In this document: in pieces, positions 33,437-42,500 of the stretch | Layout: the number at the start of each line of letters is the position of its first letter | How positions within the stretch are numbered: the first letter of the stretch is position 1 | Origin: CAXXOK01 sp963674895 | Lineage (GTDB): Bacteria; Bacillota; Clostridia; Christensenellales; Aristaeellaceae | Assembly (NCBI GenBank): GCA_963674895.2 | Contig: CAXXCY010000003.1 | Coordinates: 310,001 to 374,000 of the forward strand | Reading direction: 5' to 3' | Length of the DNA: 64,000 bases | Made by a program: the position numbers and the translations under genes | The notes under the pieces: generated by a model | Databases searched by the model: none | The model's input: only the letters and a program-made list of their open reading frames with translations | What the model was told of the DNA's origin: nothing

Positions 33437-33918
33437 TCTTTTAGAAAATTTCGAAGCTCATCGAATAGTTTGATTTTTCGATAGCTGATTGTGGTTTGGC
33501 TGATGCCTGTAAGCGCCGCAATTTTGCGTTCGGACAGGCCCTGGCTAATCAAGTAGCAGAGCCGGCGGTTATCGGGATCCAGTTTTTCCAAATAATGCGT
33601 TAATTGCTCCATCAGCAATCGATTGAGCACAGCTTCTTCTACATCAATCGATTCATCAATCGGTTCAAAACCATTTTCCTGGCTTTGCTCCAGGGACAGA
33701 ATGCTCCCGTTGCGGTGATACGGGCATTGGCTGCAATCATCTTCACAGCGGCTGCTATTTAGCGTTCGACAACGGCTCCAGCGATCCCGCCGTTTGCTTT
33801 CCGCCCACCTGGGGCGTTTGTAGGCGTGGTATACCTCCTCGGTTACTTGTATTGGCTGTCCGTCCAACTCAATGATGAAGGGTTGGGTTTTCCTGGATTG
33901 ACTGTTTTCATTTTTCAC
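33427..33918 (-). CDS. Sigma-70-like regulator
   Basis: A 163-aa protein. The N-terminal half carries a Cys cluster (SRCEDDCSQCPYH). The C-terminal half is a sigma region-4-like helix-turn-helix (QLTHYLEKLDPDNRRLCYLI then SERKIAALTGISQTTISYRK). Such proteins control early genes in Firmicute phages and integrative elements. The ribosome binding site is weak. It precedes the early operon and its end forms part of the repeated box, hinting at self-linked regulation. Confidence 0.8.
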   Translation of the reverse strand: MKNENSQSRKTQPFIIELDGQPIQVTEEVYHAYKRPRWAESKRRDRWSRCRTLNSSRCEDDCSQCPYHRNGSILSLEQSQENGFEPIDESIDVEEAVLNRLLMEQLTHYLEKLDPDNRRLCYLISQGLSERKIAALTGISQTTISYRKIKLFDELRNFLKDFL

Positions 33919-34043
33919 TTTTCATCTCTCGACTTTCTGATTGTTTTTCATGGGGAAATCAGAAAATCGGGAGGTGGGCCACGGATAGAAAAAGCCACTT
34001 GTTACTTCCTTTCGGAAGCCTGACAAGCAGCTTGGTTGCTAAA

Positions 34044-34087
34044 GAAAAAGAGCCTGACCCATAGCTAAAAAGCTACTTGTCAGGCTC
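34044..34087 (-). terminator. Strong minus-strand terminator
   Basis: GAGCCTGAC (34050-34058) pairs with GTCAGGCTC (34079-34087), with a further inner stem TAGCT/AGCTA. On the minus strand it is followed by TTTTTCTTT. It would stop transcripts arriving from the repressor side. Confidence 0.8.
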
Positions 34088-34089
34088 AT

Positions 34090-34230
34090 GCGTCGTTATT
34101 CAATGCCGTGTTTCCCATACGATTGCTCTTGCAACGGATCACCCACGATCCGAAGCAATGCCAGGGGAGTCCCAGCTATGGGCGGCTGCGCCGTGCTCTG
34201 TACGAAGCGTTTAATTTATTCAGTTGGGAT
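34090..34230. ncRNA. Candidate structured RNA or leader in the gene-free stretch 33919-34230
   Basis: This part of the 312-bp gene-free stretch has nested inverted repeats. CGGATC (34135-34140) pairs with GATCCG (34147-34152), and outside it ATTGC (34122-34126) with GCAAT (34155-34159); CAATGCC occurs twice (34101, 34156). No supported reading frame exists. On the minus strand it runs directly into the terminator at 34044-34087, as a terminated leader or small RNA would. Confidence 0.4.
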
Positions 34231-34497
34231 TCAATTGGGGGCTTTGTTAAACAATAGCAGGGTTTTCTTACATACCTTGCATTTCATGGCATAATCCGGT
34301 TCCCACGGAGGCTGGTCCGGATCGTTTTCCTCATACACATACACTTTCTTTCTGCTGTTGCGGTCGATGAACCGGTGATGGCAGCAGGGACAGGTCATGC
34401 TGGTAAAAACAGCTGTAGGTGCTTTGCTGGAGTGAGAAAGGGTTCCGTGGATGACAATGTTTTTGGGTGTTCGGTATACCGGCTTGCTTCTTTGCAT
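34231..34497 (-). CDS. Zinc-ribbon protein
   Basis: An 88-aa protein from ATG 34497 (MQRSKPVYRT) with TTGGAGG upstream. Two Cys pairs, TCPCCHHRF and KCKVCKKTL, flank an acidic linker (YEENDPDQPPWEPDYA), giving a likely zinc ribbon. It resembles small Cys4 proteins seen in clostridial prophages and integrative elements; function unknown. It lies between the repressor/protease pair and the structured region. Confidence 0.7.
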   Translation of the reverse strand: MQRSKPVYRTPKNIVIHGTLSHSSKAPTAVFTSMTCPCCHHRFIDRNSRKKVYVYEENDPDQPPWEPDYAMKCKVCKKTLLLFNKAPN

Positions 34498-34520
34498 TGG
34501 AGCCTCCAAAAGGGTTGGAA

Positions 34521-34544
34521 AATATAAGGGTGCTGTGTGCACCC
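34521..34544 (-). terminator. Weak terminator after the ImmA-like gene
   Basis: GGGTGC (34528-34533) pairs with GCACCC (34539-34544); on the minus strand TTATATTTT follows. It lies 26 bp after the protease stop. Confidence 0.5.
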
Positions 34545-34569
34545 CGGTTGCTATATCATTGGTTATATG

Positions 34570-35304
34570 TTAGCGGATGCTTATCGCATCGCGGATTTCC
34601 TTGCCAAAGGCGATTCCCTGCAGCCGGATTTTGGCCATAAGGGTCGATACGCCGAAGCGGAAGGCGACGTCCATAGCCGCCTGCTTGAATGCGGAGGTTT
34701 CCGATACGCCACGCAGCAGCCTGTGTTGATAATAATCCACCATATGGCGTTCTTCGATCATGGTGTTCAATGCGGACAGGGGGACCAGGAGCGCTGAGGC
34801 CAGGTAATTCGCCTGCCATTCCATACGGTCCTCGTCCATCCACTGCGCCGGGGTGAATGCCGGTCGCACGGTTTCCTGGCGACAGGGAACAGACTCTTCC
34901 TTGCGGTAGTACGCCCAGTGCAGAATCTGGTGGCTGCATTCGTGCAGGATCGTAAATGTTTCGCCGTTTCGCATATATTCCTGCTGGAGGGAGCGGTCGA
35001 TCAGGATCGTATCCTTGCCGGCGGAAATCCGTTTTGCTACGCTCTGCTCGGGAACATAGACCGGAATCACCGTATCATCCCGGAAGATCGCCATGCCCAG
35101 GTAACAGCCGTTATTCGACAGCCATTGATACTCCAGAGTAAGCTGAAGATACTCTTCGGCAAACCGGCGCGGATCCAGCCGGTAGTCTTCGGGGTCCAGC
35201 GCGGCGGCATATTCCTTATGATAACGTTCCGCAATTCTTTCCAGCTGCGCCTTGGACAGGATGGGAACGCCGGTATCGGAAAGTTTCAGGGCAGGCAGGT
35301 ACAT
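34570..35304 (-). CDS. ImmA/IrrE-type metallopeptidase
   Basis: A 244-aa zinc peptidase with the catalytic HExxH in FTILHECSHQILHW and a downstream acidic ligand region (EWQANYLASALLVPLSA). In ImmA/IrrE systems the peptidase cuts the partner Xre repressor after DNA damage and so induces the element. Its partner repressor is the next gene upstream, 13 bp away, which supports that role. Confidence 0.9.
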   Translation of the reverse strand: MYLPALKLSDTGVPILSKAQLERIAERYHKEYAAALDPEDYRLDPRRFAEEYLQLTLEYQWLSNNGCYLGMAIFRDDTVIPVYVPEQSVAKRISAGKDTILIDRSLQQEYMRNGETFTILHECSHQILHWAYYRKEESVPCRQETVRPAFTPAQWMDEDRMEWQANYLASALLVPLSALNTMIEERHMVDYYQHRLLRGVSETSAFKQAAMDVAFRFGVSTLMAKIRLQGIAFGKEIRDAISIR

Positions 35305-35317
35305 ATCGTCACCTCGT

Positions 35318-35695
35318 TTACTCGTCGATCCGGTCCATTTGGTCGATAAACTTCAGCCATTCTTCCTCTTTGAGATTCTTGCTCTTTGCTTTCCGAAGCG
35401 CCACACGGACATACGGATTGCTGAGAATATAATCCGGAAGGTCCAGCGGGACGATGCCGCGGTCGATACCGGCCAGGTCGAACATATACGCCGTTTCTTC
35501 TTCGCTCAGGGAGAAGATTTCGGCCAACTTCTCGAGATGCTCCTTTTTCAGAGGATTCCGGTTACCCTGCTCCACATCGTAGAGGTATGGAGAACTGATA
35601 CTAAGAGAGGTAGATAGAGCACGGCTGGTCATTTCGTGCTCCGTGCGCTTACGGGTTACGAAGGAAGCGAATGTCTCTTCGGGATTAGGCTTCAT
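35318..35695 (-). CDS. Xre-family lysogeny repressor
   Basis: A 125-aa regulator with an N-terminal helix-turn-helix (TSRALSTSLSISSPYLYDVE, then QGNRNPLKKEHLEKLAEIF) and a C-terminal region of about 50 residues for dimerisation or cleavage. It is paired with the ImmA-like peptidase. ATG 35695 follows AAGGAG, and a consensus promoter with a palindromic operator lies just upstream, consistent with self-repression. Confidence 0.9.
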   Translation of the reverse strand: MKPNPEETFASFVTRKRTEHEMTSRALSTSLSISSPYLYDVEQGNRNPLKKEHLEKLAEIFSLSEEETAYMFDLAGIDRGIVPLDLPDYILSNPYVRVALRKAKSKNLKEEEWLKFIDQMDRIDE

Positions 35696-35722
35696 GGATA
35701 CGCTCCTTTCGAGTGAGAGTAA

Positions 35723-35740
35723 ATTAGCAAGATAGCTAAT
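35723..35740. promoter_or_regulatory. Palindromic operator of the repressor
   Basis: ATTAGC (35723-35728) and GCTAAT (35735-35740) are perfect inverted copies around 6 bp, placed between the promoter and the repressor gene, where bound repressor would block its own promoter. Confidence 0.65.
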
Positions 35741-35758
35741 CTTTATGAGAGTGAGATG

Positions 35759-35787
35759 ATTATAGCAAACATATGTTCTGGTGTCAA
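35759..35787 (-). promoter_or_regulatory. Consensus promoter of the repressor operon
   Basis: On the minus strand TTGACA (plus 35782-35787), a 17-bp spacer and TATAAT (plus 35759-35764): a perfect sigma-A promoter. The spacer holds AACATATGTT, a palindrome that could be a second operator. Confidence 0.9.
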
Positions 35788-35896
35788 TAAAGATTATGTA
35801 GAGAAATGGTTAAAAATGTGTGTCGTGGGCGTATGAGCTGGGGAGACATGGTTCGGCTGAATTACACGAAAATACACACCCTAAAAACAGCGGAGA

Positions 35897-35927
35897 TTAA
35901 CACAGAAACGGAGATTAGTGGTATACT
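35897..35927 (+). promoter_or_regulatory. Promoter of the defence operon
   Basis: TTAACA (35897-35902), a 19-bp spacer and TATACT (35922-35927) with TGG just before it (extended -10). It lies about 97 bp upstream of hsdM in the 328-bp gene-free stretch 35696-36023, which otherwise holds only the repressor promoter and operator. Confidence 0.55.
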
Positions 35928-36023
35928 GGACGCAATAGAAGCTCTTAGCATTCCAATCGATATTCTTTGCTGTCGATGGGCAGCCGCGCAGCGCAATCAA
36001 ATACAGTCGGAGGACAATTAGCA

Positions 36024-37589
36024 ATGTCTGATAATCGAAAAGAAACAGAACGGGCGGAACTGCACCGCACCATATGGGGAATCGCGAATGACCTGCGCGG
36101 CAGCGTGGACGGCTGGGATTTCAAGCAGTATGTGCTCGGGATGCTGTTCTACCGGTATATCTCCGAAAATATAACCGCCTATATCAACGAGGGAGAACAG
36201 GCGGCGGGAAACCTGTCCTTTGATTACGCCAGGCTGACCGATGAACGCGCCGAACAGGCGCGGGCCGATCTGGTGGCGACCAAAGGATTTTTTATTCTAC
36301 CCAGCGAGCTGTTCGAGAACGTGCGGGAGCATGCCAGCGCTGATGAGAACCTGAATGAAACACTGGAACAGGTGTTCACCCATATTGAAGCATCCGCCGC
36401 GGGCAGCGACAGCGAGGACGATTTCAAAGGGCTGTTTGACGATATCGACGTGAACTCCAACAAGCTGGGCAGCACCGTGGCCAAGCGCAACGAGAAGCTC
36501 GTGAAGCTGCTTAACGGCGTCGGGAACATGAAGCTGGGAAATTACCAGGACAACACGATCGACGCCTTCGGGGATGCCTACGAGTACCTGATGGGCATGT
36601 ACGCCTCAAATGCGGGGAAGAGTGGCGGCGAGTACTTCACCCCGCAGGAGGTTTCCGAGCTACTCACGAGAATCGCACTGGTTGGCAAAAAAGAAGTCAA
36701 CAAGGTATACGACCCCGCTTGTGGGTCCGGCTCCCTGCTGCTGCAATCGACCAAGATCCTCGGCAAGGACCATGTGCGCCAGGGCTTTTTCGGGCAGGAG
36801 ATCAACTTGACCACCTACAACCTCTGCCGCATCAATATGTTCCTGCATGATATTGATTACGATAAGTTCGATATCGCGCACGGCGACACGCTAACTGATC
36901 CCCTGCATTGGGACGACGAGCCGTTTGAGGTGATCGTATCCAATCCGCCGTACTCCATCCGGTGGGAAGGGGACAACAACGCGCTTTTGATTAACGATCC
37001 GCGGTTTTCCCCCGCTGGCGTGCTCGCGCCGAAATCGAAAGCGGACCTGGCGTTCATCATGCACAGTCTAGCCTGGCTTGCCACCAGCGGCACGGCTTCC
37101 ATCGTATGCTTCCCCGGGATCATGTACCGCGGCGGCGCAGAGCAGAAGATCCGCCAGTACCTGATCGACAACAACTACATCGACTGCGTCATCCAGCTGC
37201 CGGACAACCTGTTTTACGGTACGAGCATTGCCACTTGCATCATGGTGCTGAAGAAGTCCAAAGCCGAAAACAGCATCCTGTTCATCGATGCGTCGAAAGA
37301 ATGCAAAAAGGTGACGAACAACAACAAGTTAATGCCGAAAAACATCAAGACCATTCTAGCTGCCTACACCGAACGGGAGGACAAGGAGTACTTCGCCAGG
37401 CTCGTTCCCAATGCCGACATCGCCGCAGAGGATTACAACCTATCGGTATCCACCTATGTGGAGCAGGAAGACACGCGGGAGGTTATCGACATCGCAGAGC
37501 TCAACGCTGAGATTGCGGGCATCGTAGCGCGGGAGGAAATCCTCCGCCGGGAGATCGACGCGATCATCGCCGAGATCGAAGGAGAATAG
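36024..37589 (+). CDS. hsdM: Type I restriction-modification methylase subunit
   Basis: The N6-adenine methyltransferase subunit (521 aa) of a type I system. The N-terminal helical HsdM domain (TIWGIANDLRGSVDGWDFKQ) is followed by the catalytic domain, with the AdoMet motif DPACGSGSLLL near residue 230 and the catalytic NPPY near residue 306. It acts with HsdS to methylate the target on host DNA. Start ATG 36024 has GGAGG at 10 nt. All motifs are intact. Confidence 0.97.
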   Translation: MSDNRKETERAELHRTIWGIANDLRGSVDGWDFKQYVLGMLFYRYISENITAYINEGEQAAGNLSFDYARLTDERAEQARADLVATKGFFILPSELFENVREHASADENLNETLEQVFTHIEASAAGSDSEDDFKGLFDDIDVNSNKLGSTVAKRNEKLVKLLNGVGNMKLGNYQDNTIDAFGDAYEYLMGMYASNAGKSGGEYFTPQEVSELLTRIALVGKKEVNKVYDPACGSGSLLLQSTKILGKDHVRQGFFGQEINLTTYNLCRINMFLHDIDYDKFDIAHGDTLTDPLHWDDEPFEVIVSNPPYSIRWEGDNNALLINDPRFSPAGVLAPKSKADLAFIMHSLAWLATSGTASIVCFPGIMYRGGAEQKIRQYLIDNNYIDCVIQLPDNLFYGTSIATCIMVLKKSKAENSILFIDASKECKKVTNNNKLMPKNIKTILAAYTEREDKEYFARLVPNADIAAEDYNLSVSTYVEQEDTREVIDIAELNAEIAGIVAREEILRREIDAIIAEIEGE

Positions 37590-37591
37590 CA

Positions 37592-38365
37592 ATGCGTTTG
37601 TCTGACGTTTTATCCAAGCCTATATCTAATGAATTTCAGCAAGTGGAAGGCTTTCTAGGAAACCGAAAGCTGGGGCTTGGTAAACAGAAGAAAATTGTTG
37701 TTGGAAAAGTTGGCCTAAATTTCTTCTGTAAGGAATGCTTTGATGATCGTACCTTCTGCTCTAACGATGAATTATTTTGTGTCGGCGTTAATGATCATTT
37801 GATCAGCATTGACTGTGTATTGAAGTGCTCTCGTTGTAATTCATCAGTGCAAACATGGTTTTTAGTAGAGAGCGAAGATAATATCTCTTATAGTGCGCCA
37901 AATGTGCGTATTCTGAAGCGAAGCGAAAAATTACCAGACTGTGTCTCACCTAGCAAAGACCGATATGGAGAATATTCTGAACTACTGGAGAAAGCAGAAC
38001 GAGCATATCGCGATGATCTTGGTGCTGGAGCGATTGTATATTTAAGAAAAACCCTAGAGAAAATAACGATAAAAACCGCCGAAGCTACGGATATAGATTT
38101 AATGACACCTAAGGGCAGACGCAAAGCATTCAAAGATTTACTCAAGGAAGTGGATGAAAAGTGCACGATCATCCCTGTAGAATTCTCGGCAGAAGGTTAT
38201 AAACTTTTCGGCGAATTAAGCGATGTTCTTCATGGGAATTATGATGAACAAGACGGATTGAGAAAGTACCAAGCTTTTCACCGTCTGGTCGTGGGAGTTA
38301 TTGAAAAAGTTAAAAACAACCAAGAGCTGATGTCTGCTAGAGGTGCTTTGGGTTGGGATGAATAG
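37592..38365 (+). CDS. DUF4145 protein inserted in the restriction operon
   Basis: A 257-aa protein. A zinc-ribbon-like N-terminal part has Cys pairs (FFCKECFDD, LKCSRCNSSVQTW), and the C-terminal DUF4145 domain is helical (RAYRDDLGAGAIVYLRKTLE). DUF4145 is often fused to or beside type I restriction genes, with no proven role. It is more AT-rich than hsdM and hsdR. ATG 37592 lies 2 bp after the hsdM stop with AAGGAG inside hsdM, so it belongs to the operon. Confidence 0.88.
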   Translation: MRLSDVLSKPISNEFQQVEGFLGNRKLGLGKQKKIVVGKVGLNFFCKECFDDRTFCSNDELFCVGVNDHLISIDCVLKCSRCNSSVQTWFLVESEDNISYSAPNVRILKRSEKLPDCVSPSKDRYGEYSELLEKAERAYRDDLGAGAIVYLRKTLEKITIKTAEATDIDLMTPKGRRKAFKDLLKEVDEKCTIIPVEFSAEGYKLFGELSDVLHGNYDEQDGLRKYQAFHRLVVGVIEKVKNNQELMSARGALGWDE

Positions 38366-38375
38366 AGAGGTAAAG

Positions 38376-39515
38376 ATGATGAGTAAGCTAGAAGAATTGA
38401 TTGCTGATCTTTGCCCTGACGGGGTATTGTATCAGCAATTACACCAAGTTTTAAAAATACGAAATGGTAAAGATTACAAACATTTCGCCGAGGGCAACGT
38501 ACCCGTTTTTGGCTCTGGTGGGATTATGACTTATATTGATACCTTTGCATATGATAAGCCATCTGTTCTAATACCACGAAAAGGATCACTCAATAAGCTC
38601 TACTATGTTGATGCGCCTTTTTGGACAGTTGATACGATCTTTTATACGGAAATCAACGATCAAATTATCGAACCTAAATATGTTTACTATTATCTTCAAA
38701 CGCAACATCTCGAAAAGTTAAATACAGCCGGGGGAGTACCTAGTCTAACTCAAACAGTTTTAAATCGAATTTCTATACCAACTCCTCCTCTCCCCGTCCA
38801 ACGCGAGATTGTCCGCATTCTGGATCATTTCACGGAGCTTTCTGCGGAGCTTTCTGCGGAGCTTTCAGCGCGTAAAAAGCAATATGAGTATTATCGGGAT
38901 GAGCTGCTGACGTTCGGGAATGAGGTGCCGATGGTACCGCTTGGTGAAATAGCTACTGAGATGTATAGAGGCGCTGGGATTAAGCGTGATGAGGTTACGG
39001 AAAGCGGAACACCCTGCGTCCGATATGGAGAGATTTACACTACTTATAATATTTGGTTTGACCGCTGTGTTTCGTATACCAAATCTGGCATTAAGACTTT
39101 TTCACACGGCGATATTCTTTTCGCTATTACCGGTGAAAAAGTAGAGGAAATTGCAAAATCATGTGCTTATTTGGGCCACGATACTTGTTACGCCGGTGGT
39201 GATATCGTTGTAATGAAGCACAAACAGAATGCCAAATATATTGCATACGCGCTTTCAACCACAGCTGCACAAACACAAAAAAGCAAGGGGAAAGTGAAAA
39301 GCAAAGTGGTTCATTCCAGTGTGCCTGCACTTAACGCTATCACAATTCCTCTCCCTAAGCTTGATGTGCAAGAACGCATTGTATCAATTCTTGATAACTT
39401 CGACACATTAACGACTGATATTTCTACTGGCCTGCCTGCCGAGATCGAAGCTCGGCGGAAGCAGTACGAATACTACCGCGATAAGCTGCTGACCTTCCGG
39501 GAGGCCACGGCATGA
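38376..39515 (+). CDS. hsdS: Type I restriction-modification specificity subunit
   Basis: The DNA-recognition subunit (379 aa). Two target-recognition domains are visible, each followed by the conserved helix: PPLPVQREIVRILDHFTELS and LPKLDVQERIVSILDNFDTL, and the repeated ending ARKKQYEYYRD. The first conserved helix has a tandem LSAE repeat (12-bp DNA units at 38833-38868). Start ATG 38376 (or 38379) follows GAGG. The recognition domains are AT-rich compared with the conserved segments, as expected from domain exchange. Confidence 0.95.
   Translation: MMSKLEELIADLCPDGVLYQQLHQVLKIRNGKDYKHFAEGNVPVFGSGGIMTYIDTFAYDKPSVLIPRKGSLNKLYYVDAPFWTVDTIFYTEINDQIIEPKYVYYYLQTQHLEKLNTAGGVPSLTQTVLNRISIPTPPLPVQREIVRILDHFTELSAELSAELSARKKQYEYYRDELLTFGNEVPMVPLGEIATEMYRGAGIKRDEVTESGTPCVRYGEIYTTYNIWFDRCVSYTKSGIKTFSHGDILFAITGEKVEEIAKSCAYLGHDTCYAGGDIVVMKHKQNAKYIAYALSTTAAQTQKSKGKVKSKVVHSSVPALNAITIPLPKLDVQERIVSILDNFDTLTTDISTGLPAEIEARRKQYEYYRDKLLTFREATA
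38833..38868 (+). repeat. 12-bp tandem repeat in hsdS
   Basis: Three copies of CGGAGCTTTCTG (38833-38844, 38845-38856, 38857-38868; the last has one T-to-A change), encoding LSAE-type units in the central helix. A similar TAEL repeat in EcoR124-family HsdS proteins changes the spacer length of the DNA target when copies are gained or lost. Confidence 0.9.
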
Positions 39516-42500
39516 GCCAGTACAACATCGTGACCGCCGACAACCAGTCGACCGTTGTGGCGGAATACAAGCCCGTCGTAAGGCAAGAGGGCGCCTATCA
39601 GTCCGAGGCCGAACTGGAGCAGGATTTGATCCAGCGTCTAGGCGAGCAAAGCTGTCCATATATCGGCGTGACCGATGAGACGGGGCTGATCCGGAACCTG
39701 CGAAAACAACTGGAAGCGTTGAACGCCTACGCCTTTACCGACGGCGAATGGGACCGGTTCTTCAACCAGAGTATCGCAGGCAAGAACGAAGGCGTGGTCG
39801 AGAAAACCCGGCGCATCCAGGACGACCACGTGCAGAACCTGAAGCGGGACGACGGCAGCACAAAGAATATCATCCTTATCGATAAAAAGAACATCCATAA
39901 CAACCGCCTGCAGGTGCTCAATCAGTACGAGGAGGACCGCGGCGCCCATAAAACCCGGTATGACGTGACCATCCTGGTCAACGGCCTGCCGTTGGTGCAT
40001 GTGGAACTGAAGCGGCGCGGCGTTGCGATCCGCGAGGCGTTCAACCAGATCAAGCGCTATCAGCGCGACAGCTTCTGGGCGGCCTGCGGGCTGTTTGAGT
40101 ATGTGCAGATCTTCGTGATTTCCAACGGCACCCATACCAAGTACTACAGCAACACCACACGCAGCCAGCATATCCGGGAAACGGGCGGCGACCCGCGCAA
40201 GAGCCGGAAGAAGACCAGCAACAGCTTTGAGTTCACCAGCTACTGGGCGGACGGCGCCAACCGGAACATCGCCGACCTGACGGACTTCACGAAAACCTTC
40301 TTCGCCAAGCATACCCTGCTGAACATCCTGACAAAGTACTGTGTGTTCACCTCCGAGGAACTGCTGCTGGTGATGCGCCCGTACCAGATCGCTGCTACGG
40401 AGCGGATCCTGAACCGCATTGAGGTAGCGACAAACTACAGGCAATTTGGCACGGTCAAAGGCGGAGGGTATATCTGGCATACGACGGGCAGCGGGAAGAC
40501 GCTGACTAGCTTTAAGACGGCGCAGCTTGCCAGTGGTTTGCCCTCTATCGACAAGGTACTGTTCGTGGTCGACCGCAAGGACCTGGATTACCAGACCATG
40601 AAGGAATACGACCGCTTTGAGAAGGGCGCGGCCAACTCCAACAAATCCACCCGGATCCTCACACGGCAGCTGGAGGACGAGAACGCCAGGATCATTATCA
40701 CCACGATCCAGAAGCTGGGCATGTTCATCGGGAAGAACAGGAAGCATCCAGTATTCGACAAGCATATCGTGCTGATCTTCGACGAGTGCCACCGCTCGCA
40801 ATTCGGGGAGATGCACCAGGCGATCACGAAGGCGTTCAAGCGATACCACCTGTTCGGGTTTACGGGCACGCCGATCTTCGCCGTGAATGCCGGGAGCAGC
40901 GGCAACCCGCTGATGCGCACGACGGAGCAGGCGTTTGGGGACAAGCTGCATACCTATACGATCGTTGACGCGATCAACGACGGCAACGTGCTGCCCTTCC
41001 GTATCGACTACTGCGATACGGTAAAGATGTCGCCGGAGGTGCAGGACAAGCAGGTCCGCGCCATCGACGTGGAACGGGCCATGTCCGCCCCGGAGCGGGT
41101 GCGCGAGGTTGTTCGCTATACGCTGGAGCATTTCGACCAGAAGACAAAGCGCAGCAGCTTCTACTCCCACAAGGGGAAGCATATCGCCGGGTTCAACGCG
41201 ATCTTCGCCGTAGCGTCCATCCCGATGGCTATGAAGTACTACGAAGAGTTCAAGAAGCAATTGGCAGACAGCAGCCGCAGCCTGCGCATCGCGACCATCT
41301 ACAGCTTCAGCGCCAACGAGGACGATCCCGAGGATGCTTTGCCCGACGAGGACTTTGATAACGATAAGCTAGACCAAACATCCCGGGACTTCCTGGACAG
41401 CGCCATCGCGGACTATAACGCCATGTTCAGCGTGAATTACGACACCTCCAGCGACAAGTTCCAGAACTACTACAAAGACATCTCCCAGCGGGTGAAGGAC
41501 CGCGAGATCGACCTGCTGATCGTGGTGAACATGTTCCTGACGGGCTTTGACGCGACGACGCTGAACACGCTGTGGGTAGACAAGAACCTCCGCCAGCACG
41601 GCCTGATCCAGGCGTTCTCGCGCACCAACCGCATCCTCAACAGCGTGAAGACCTTCGGCAACATAATCTGCTTCCGGGACCTGAAGCAAGCGACCGACCA
41701 TGCGATCGCGCTGTTTGGTAACCGCGAAGCCGGGGGCATCGTGCTGCTGAAATCGTACAATGATTATTACTACGGGTACGAGGATAAGGGCGCCCATAGA
41801 GCTGGGTATCAGGAGCTGATCCAAACCCTGTCGTCCACCTACGCGATCGGCAGGGAGATCCTTGGCGAAACGGCGCAGAAGGACTTCGTCCGCCTGTTCG
41901 GCGCCATCCTGCGGCTGAGGAACATCCTGACCTCGTTTGACGAGTTCGAAGGGAACGAGATCCTGACCGAGCGGGATTATCAGGATTACCAGAGCGTGTA
42001 TATCGATCTATACCAGTCGTTTACGTCTAGGGAGGACGGCGACAGGGAGAACATCAACGACGACCTGGAGTTTGAGATCGAGCTGATCAAGCAGATCGAA
42101 GTCAACATCGATTACATCCTTATGCTGGTCGCCAAGTACTACGACAGCAACTGCACGGACAAGGAAATCCTCACGGCCATCGACAAGGCGGTGAATTCCA
42201 GCATCGAGCTGCGTAGCAAGAAGGCGCTGATCGAGGGCTTTATCGCGCGGGTGAACGTATCGGCCGATGTCGACGAGGACTGGCAGAAGTTCGTGCGGGA
42301 ACAGAAGGAAACCGACCTGAACGCCTTAATCGAGGACGAGGCGCTGAAGCCGGAGGAGACCAGGCGGTTCATGGACAACGCGTTGCGCGACGGCGCGCTG
42401 AAGACCACCGGGACGGACATGGACGGGCTGCTACCACCGATCTCACGATTCGGCGGAGGCAGGGCCGAGAAGAAGCAGACGGTGATCGACAAGCTGATGG

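Noticed and set aside
1..36000. Attachment-site direct repeats at the prophage edges
   Set aside because: I compared the left junction near 300-355 with the repressor flank and saw no convincing direct repeat; the true ends may lie elsewhere.
35806..36021. A 71-codon plus-strand frame ahead of hsdM
   Set aside because: It overlaps the predicted hsdM promoter and ribosome binding site, and its start lacks a good ribosome binding site.
39638..41260. A 540-codon open frame on the minus strand across hsdR
   Set aside because: It is fully antisense to hsdR, whose motifs are complete; no ribosome binding site, and its composition (Val/Arg/Leu/His-rich) is that of a shadow frame in GC-rich coding DNA.
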